From an uncultured Clostridia bacterium (GTDB lineage Bacteria; Bacillota; Clostridia; TANB77; CAG-508): 14,815 nucleotides of DNA. A program made the translations under genes and the position numbers. The stretch spans positions 1 through 14,815 of the forward strand of contig CAOSZT010000042.1 of NCBI GenBank assembly GCA_948528155.1. The letters run 5' to 3'. Positions 13,828 through 14,815 of this stretch are shown piece by piece. Numbering within the stretch: the stretch's first letter is position 1; the number at the start of each line of letters is the position of its first letter. The notes under the pieces were generated by a model. The model did no database searches. It was not told where the DNA came from and saw nothing but the letters and a program-made list of their open reading frames with translations.

Positions 13828-13873
13828 TATTTTACCACCTTTCAAATTTATTATATTACATATTTTTTCTATA

Positions 13874-13925
13874 ATAGAAAAAAATGAGAATATTGTGCAA
13901 AATTTAATTTGCATTCTCATTTTAT
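13874..13925 (-). terminator. Terminator after the Pro/Gly-rich protein gene
   Basis: AAAATGAGAAT (13881-13891) pairs with ATTCTCATTTT (13913-13923), with an inner GCAAA/TTTGC pair. On the minus strand seven T follow. It may act in both directions, as T also follow on the plus strand. A second weaker hairpin (AATGATT with AATCATT) lies at about 13941-13981, directly after the stop codon. Confidence 0.7.
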
Positions 13926-13979
13926 TTTTTACATTTTAAAAATGATTATTCATTAAATTTTTTTTTAGTAAAAAAATCA

Positions 13980-14621
13980 TTAATACTCAAAAATATCAAA
14001 ACTAGATGTTTCAAAATCTCTATCAAAAGGCATCATTCCTGGTCTTGGTCCAAAAGGTGGTCTCATTGGTGGTCTTGGTGGTCTAGGACCAGGTCCTGGG
14101 CCTCCTGGACCTGGCATTGGTGGACGTGGATTATGTGGTCCTCCTGGTCTTCCTGGCCTTCCAGGTCTATTTAACAATTCTCTAATTAATAAAATTTTAA
14201 TTATATCTCTTAAGCCTCTATTAATTTGCCTTGTTTCTCTTTTTTCTTCAGTTGTTTCTGTTACTTTTACTTCTGCTTTCTTATCTGGCATTTTTCCTAT
14301 TTTTCCATTTGTTGATTCTGTTGTTCTAACTTCATTTGTTAAATTAATGTTTAATTGGATTTCATTTCTTTCTTCTAAAGCATAATAGATTTCGTCTGTC
14401 ATATTTTCAATGTCTTCATTGTTTAAATTTCCTCTTATATTTGTACATTTTTTTGTTACCATTGGATATACAATTTTATATATTTCAGGATAACATTTTT
14501 CTAATTCCATTTCTGATCTTGCTTCAAAGTTGTTTGTATTATAATCTTGATAGTTATATGTTCCTACTGGTGGATATCCTAAAATACTTCTTATGTATTC
14601 ATCATATGTTTCATTATACAT
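13980..14621 (-). CDS. Protein with Pro/Gly/Arg-rich tail, unknown
   Basis: This protein of 213 residues falls into three parts. An N-terminal block (1-90) contains ELEKCYPEIYKIVYPMVTKK, followed by a Cys and an acidic helix with NMTDEIYYALEE, which looks like a small globular domain. A charged, Thr/Glu-rich linker (about 91-130) leads to a short helix, NRGLRDIIKILLIRELL. The tail (152-199) is a low-complexity repeat of P, G and R (RPGRP, GPGPGPRPP), then an acidic, aromatic end (DFETSSFDIFEY). Such tails occur in spore-coat, surface and matrix proteins, and the absence of a signal peptide fits the coat or cytosol. I do not recognise the family. The start at 14621 has AGGGAGG six bases upstream. 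The promoter is unclear. Confidence 0.7.
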   Translation of the reverse strand: MYNETYDEYIRSILGYPPVGTYNYQDYNTNNFEARSEMELEKCYPEIYKIVYPMVTKKCTNIRGNLNNEDIENMTDEIYYALEERNEIQLNINLTNEVRTTESTNGKIGKMPDKKAEVKVTETTEEKRETRQINRGLRDIIKILLIRELLNRPGRPGRPGGPHNPRPPMPGPGGPGPGPRPPRPPMRPPFGPRPGMMPFDRDFETSSFDIFEY

Positions 14622-14699
14622 AATAAACCTCCCTTATTTTTCTAATATATAATATGAAAAAGGTCTTCTTTTGTTACAAACCTGATAAGAAGAAAAACG

Positions 14700-14815
14700 G
14701 GAAAAAGTGGACGGGACAAAGGGACGTTGCTAAGACAAAGGGAACGAGACAAAGGGAGACACAAAGGGGACGTTGCTAAAAATCCCTAAATGGCGGGAAA
14801 AAGGGACACTCCTTG
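14700..14815. repeat. G-rich cluster of short repeats at the window edge
   Basis: The last 115 bases are much richer in G than the rest. ACAAAGGG occurs four times (14716, 14735, 14749, 14761), and ACAAAGGGACGTTGCTAA occurs at 14716-14733 and again, with one extra G, at 14761-14779. GGGAAAAAG flanks both ends. No ORF is present. It is probably part of a REP/MITE family that continues beyond the window and resembles the arms of the element at 5429-5532. The span 14622-14699 contains only a weak hairpin (TCTTCTT/AAGAAGA) and the leader of the flanking gene. Confidence 0.65.

Noticed and set aside
13828..13920. Longer start (13920) for the CBS protein
   Set aside because: It would translate through a terminator hairpin and has no ribosome site. 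ATG 13827 has AAAGGTGG at the right distance.
14700..14815. CRISPR array
   Set aside because: The repeat units are short, irregularly spaced (12-19 bases) and lack unique spacers of constant length.

Overview
The window is very AT-rich, uses the standard genetic code, and carries nearly all its intact genes on the minus strand. Genes have strong AGGAGG-type ribosome binding sites. The acetate kinase/phosphotransacetylase pair, the GuaA/GuaB pair, a class III-pilin-like protein and an AI-2E permease point to a low-GC anaerobic Bacillota, most likely an uncultured gut-type clostridium. This is inferred from gene style, not from a marker gene.

Left end (1-2800): a graveyard of mobile DNA. It holds a zinc-ribbon membrane protein followed by a gene broken by an in-frame TGA. 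Next come a frameshifted and TGA-interrupted gene of unknown family, the C-terminal end of a tyrosine recombinase, and a small charged ORF behind duplicated leader sequences. Last is the Walker-A end of a phi29-like phage DNA-packaging ATPase, broken by a frameshift and a TAA. A perfect 40-bp direct repeat (235-274 and 2288-2327) brackets the integrase remnant and may mark element ends.

Middle (2795-7850): a frameshifted DUF4180 gene, a GT2 glycosyltransferase, two tandem but diverged acetate kinases, and phosphotransacetylase. All are transcribed leftward as pta - ackA - ackA - GT2 - DUF4180. Pta and AckA together make the acetyl-CoA to acetate ATP-yielding route. A palindromic REP/MITE-like element sits between the two ackA genes and supplies the last residues and the stop codon of the upstream copy.

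Right-middle (7870-11760): a pilin-like secreted or membrane protein, guaB (an IMP dehydrogenase whose active-site spacing matches the Tritrichomonas foetus type) and guaA. The last two form the two-step IMP to GMP branch.

Right end (11749-14815): an AI-2E family permease, a 78-residue unknown protein with a 27-bp hairpin just after it, an unusually cysteine-rich CBS-pair protein, a protein with a Pro/Gly/Arg-rich tail, and a G-rich cluster of short repeats at the edge. I found no rRNA, tRNA, CRISPR array or clear riboswitch. No complete new system is evident. The strongest leads are the phage/integrase remnants, the paired TGA-interrupted ORFs, the diverged ackA tandem with its REP insertion, and the cysteine-rich CBS protein.
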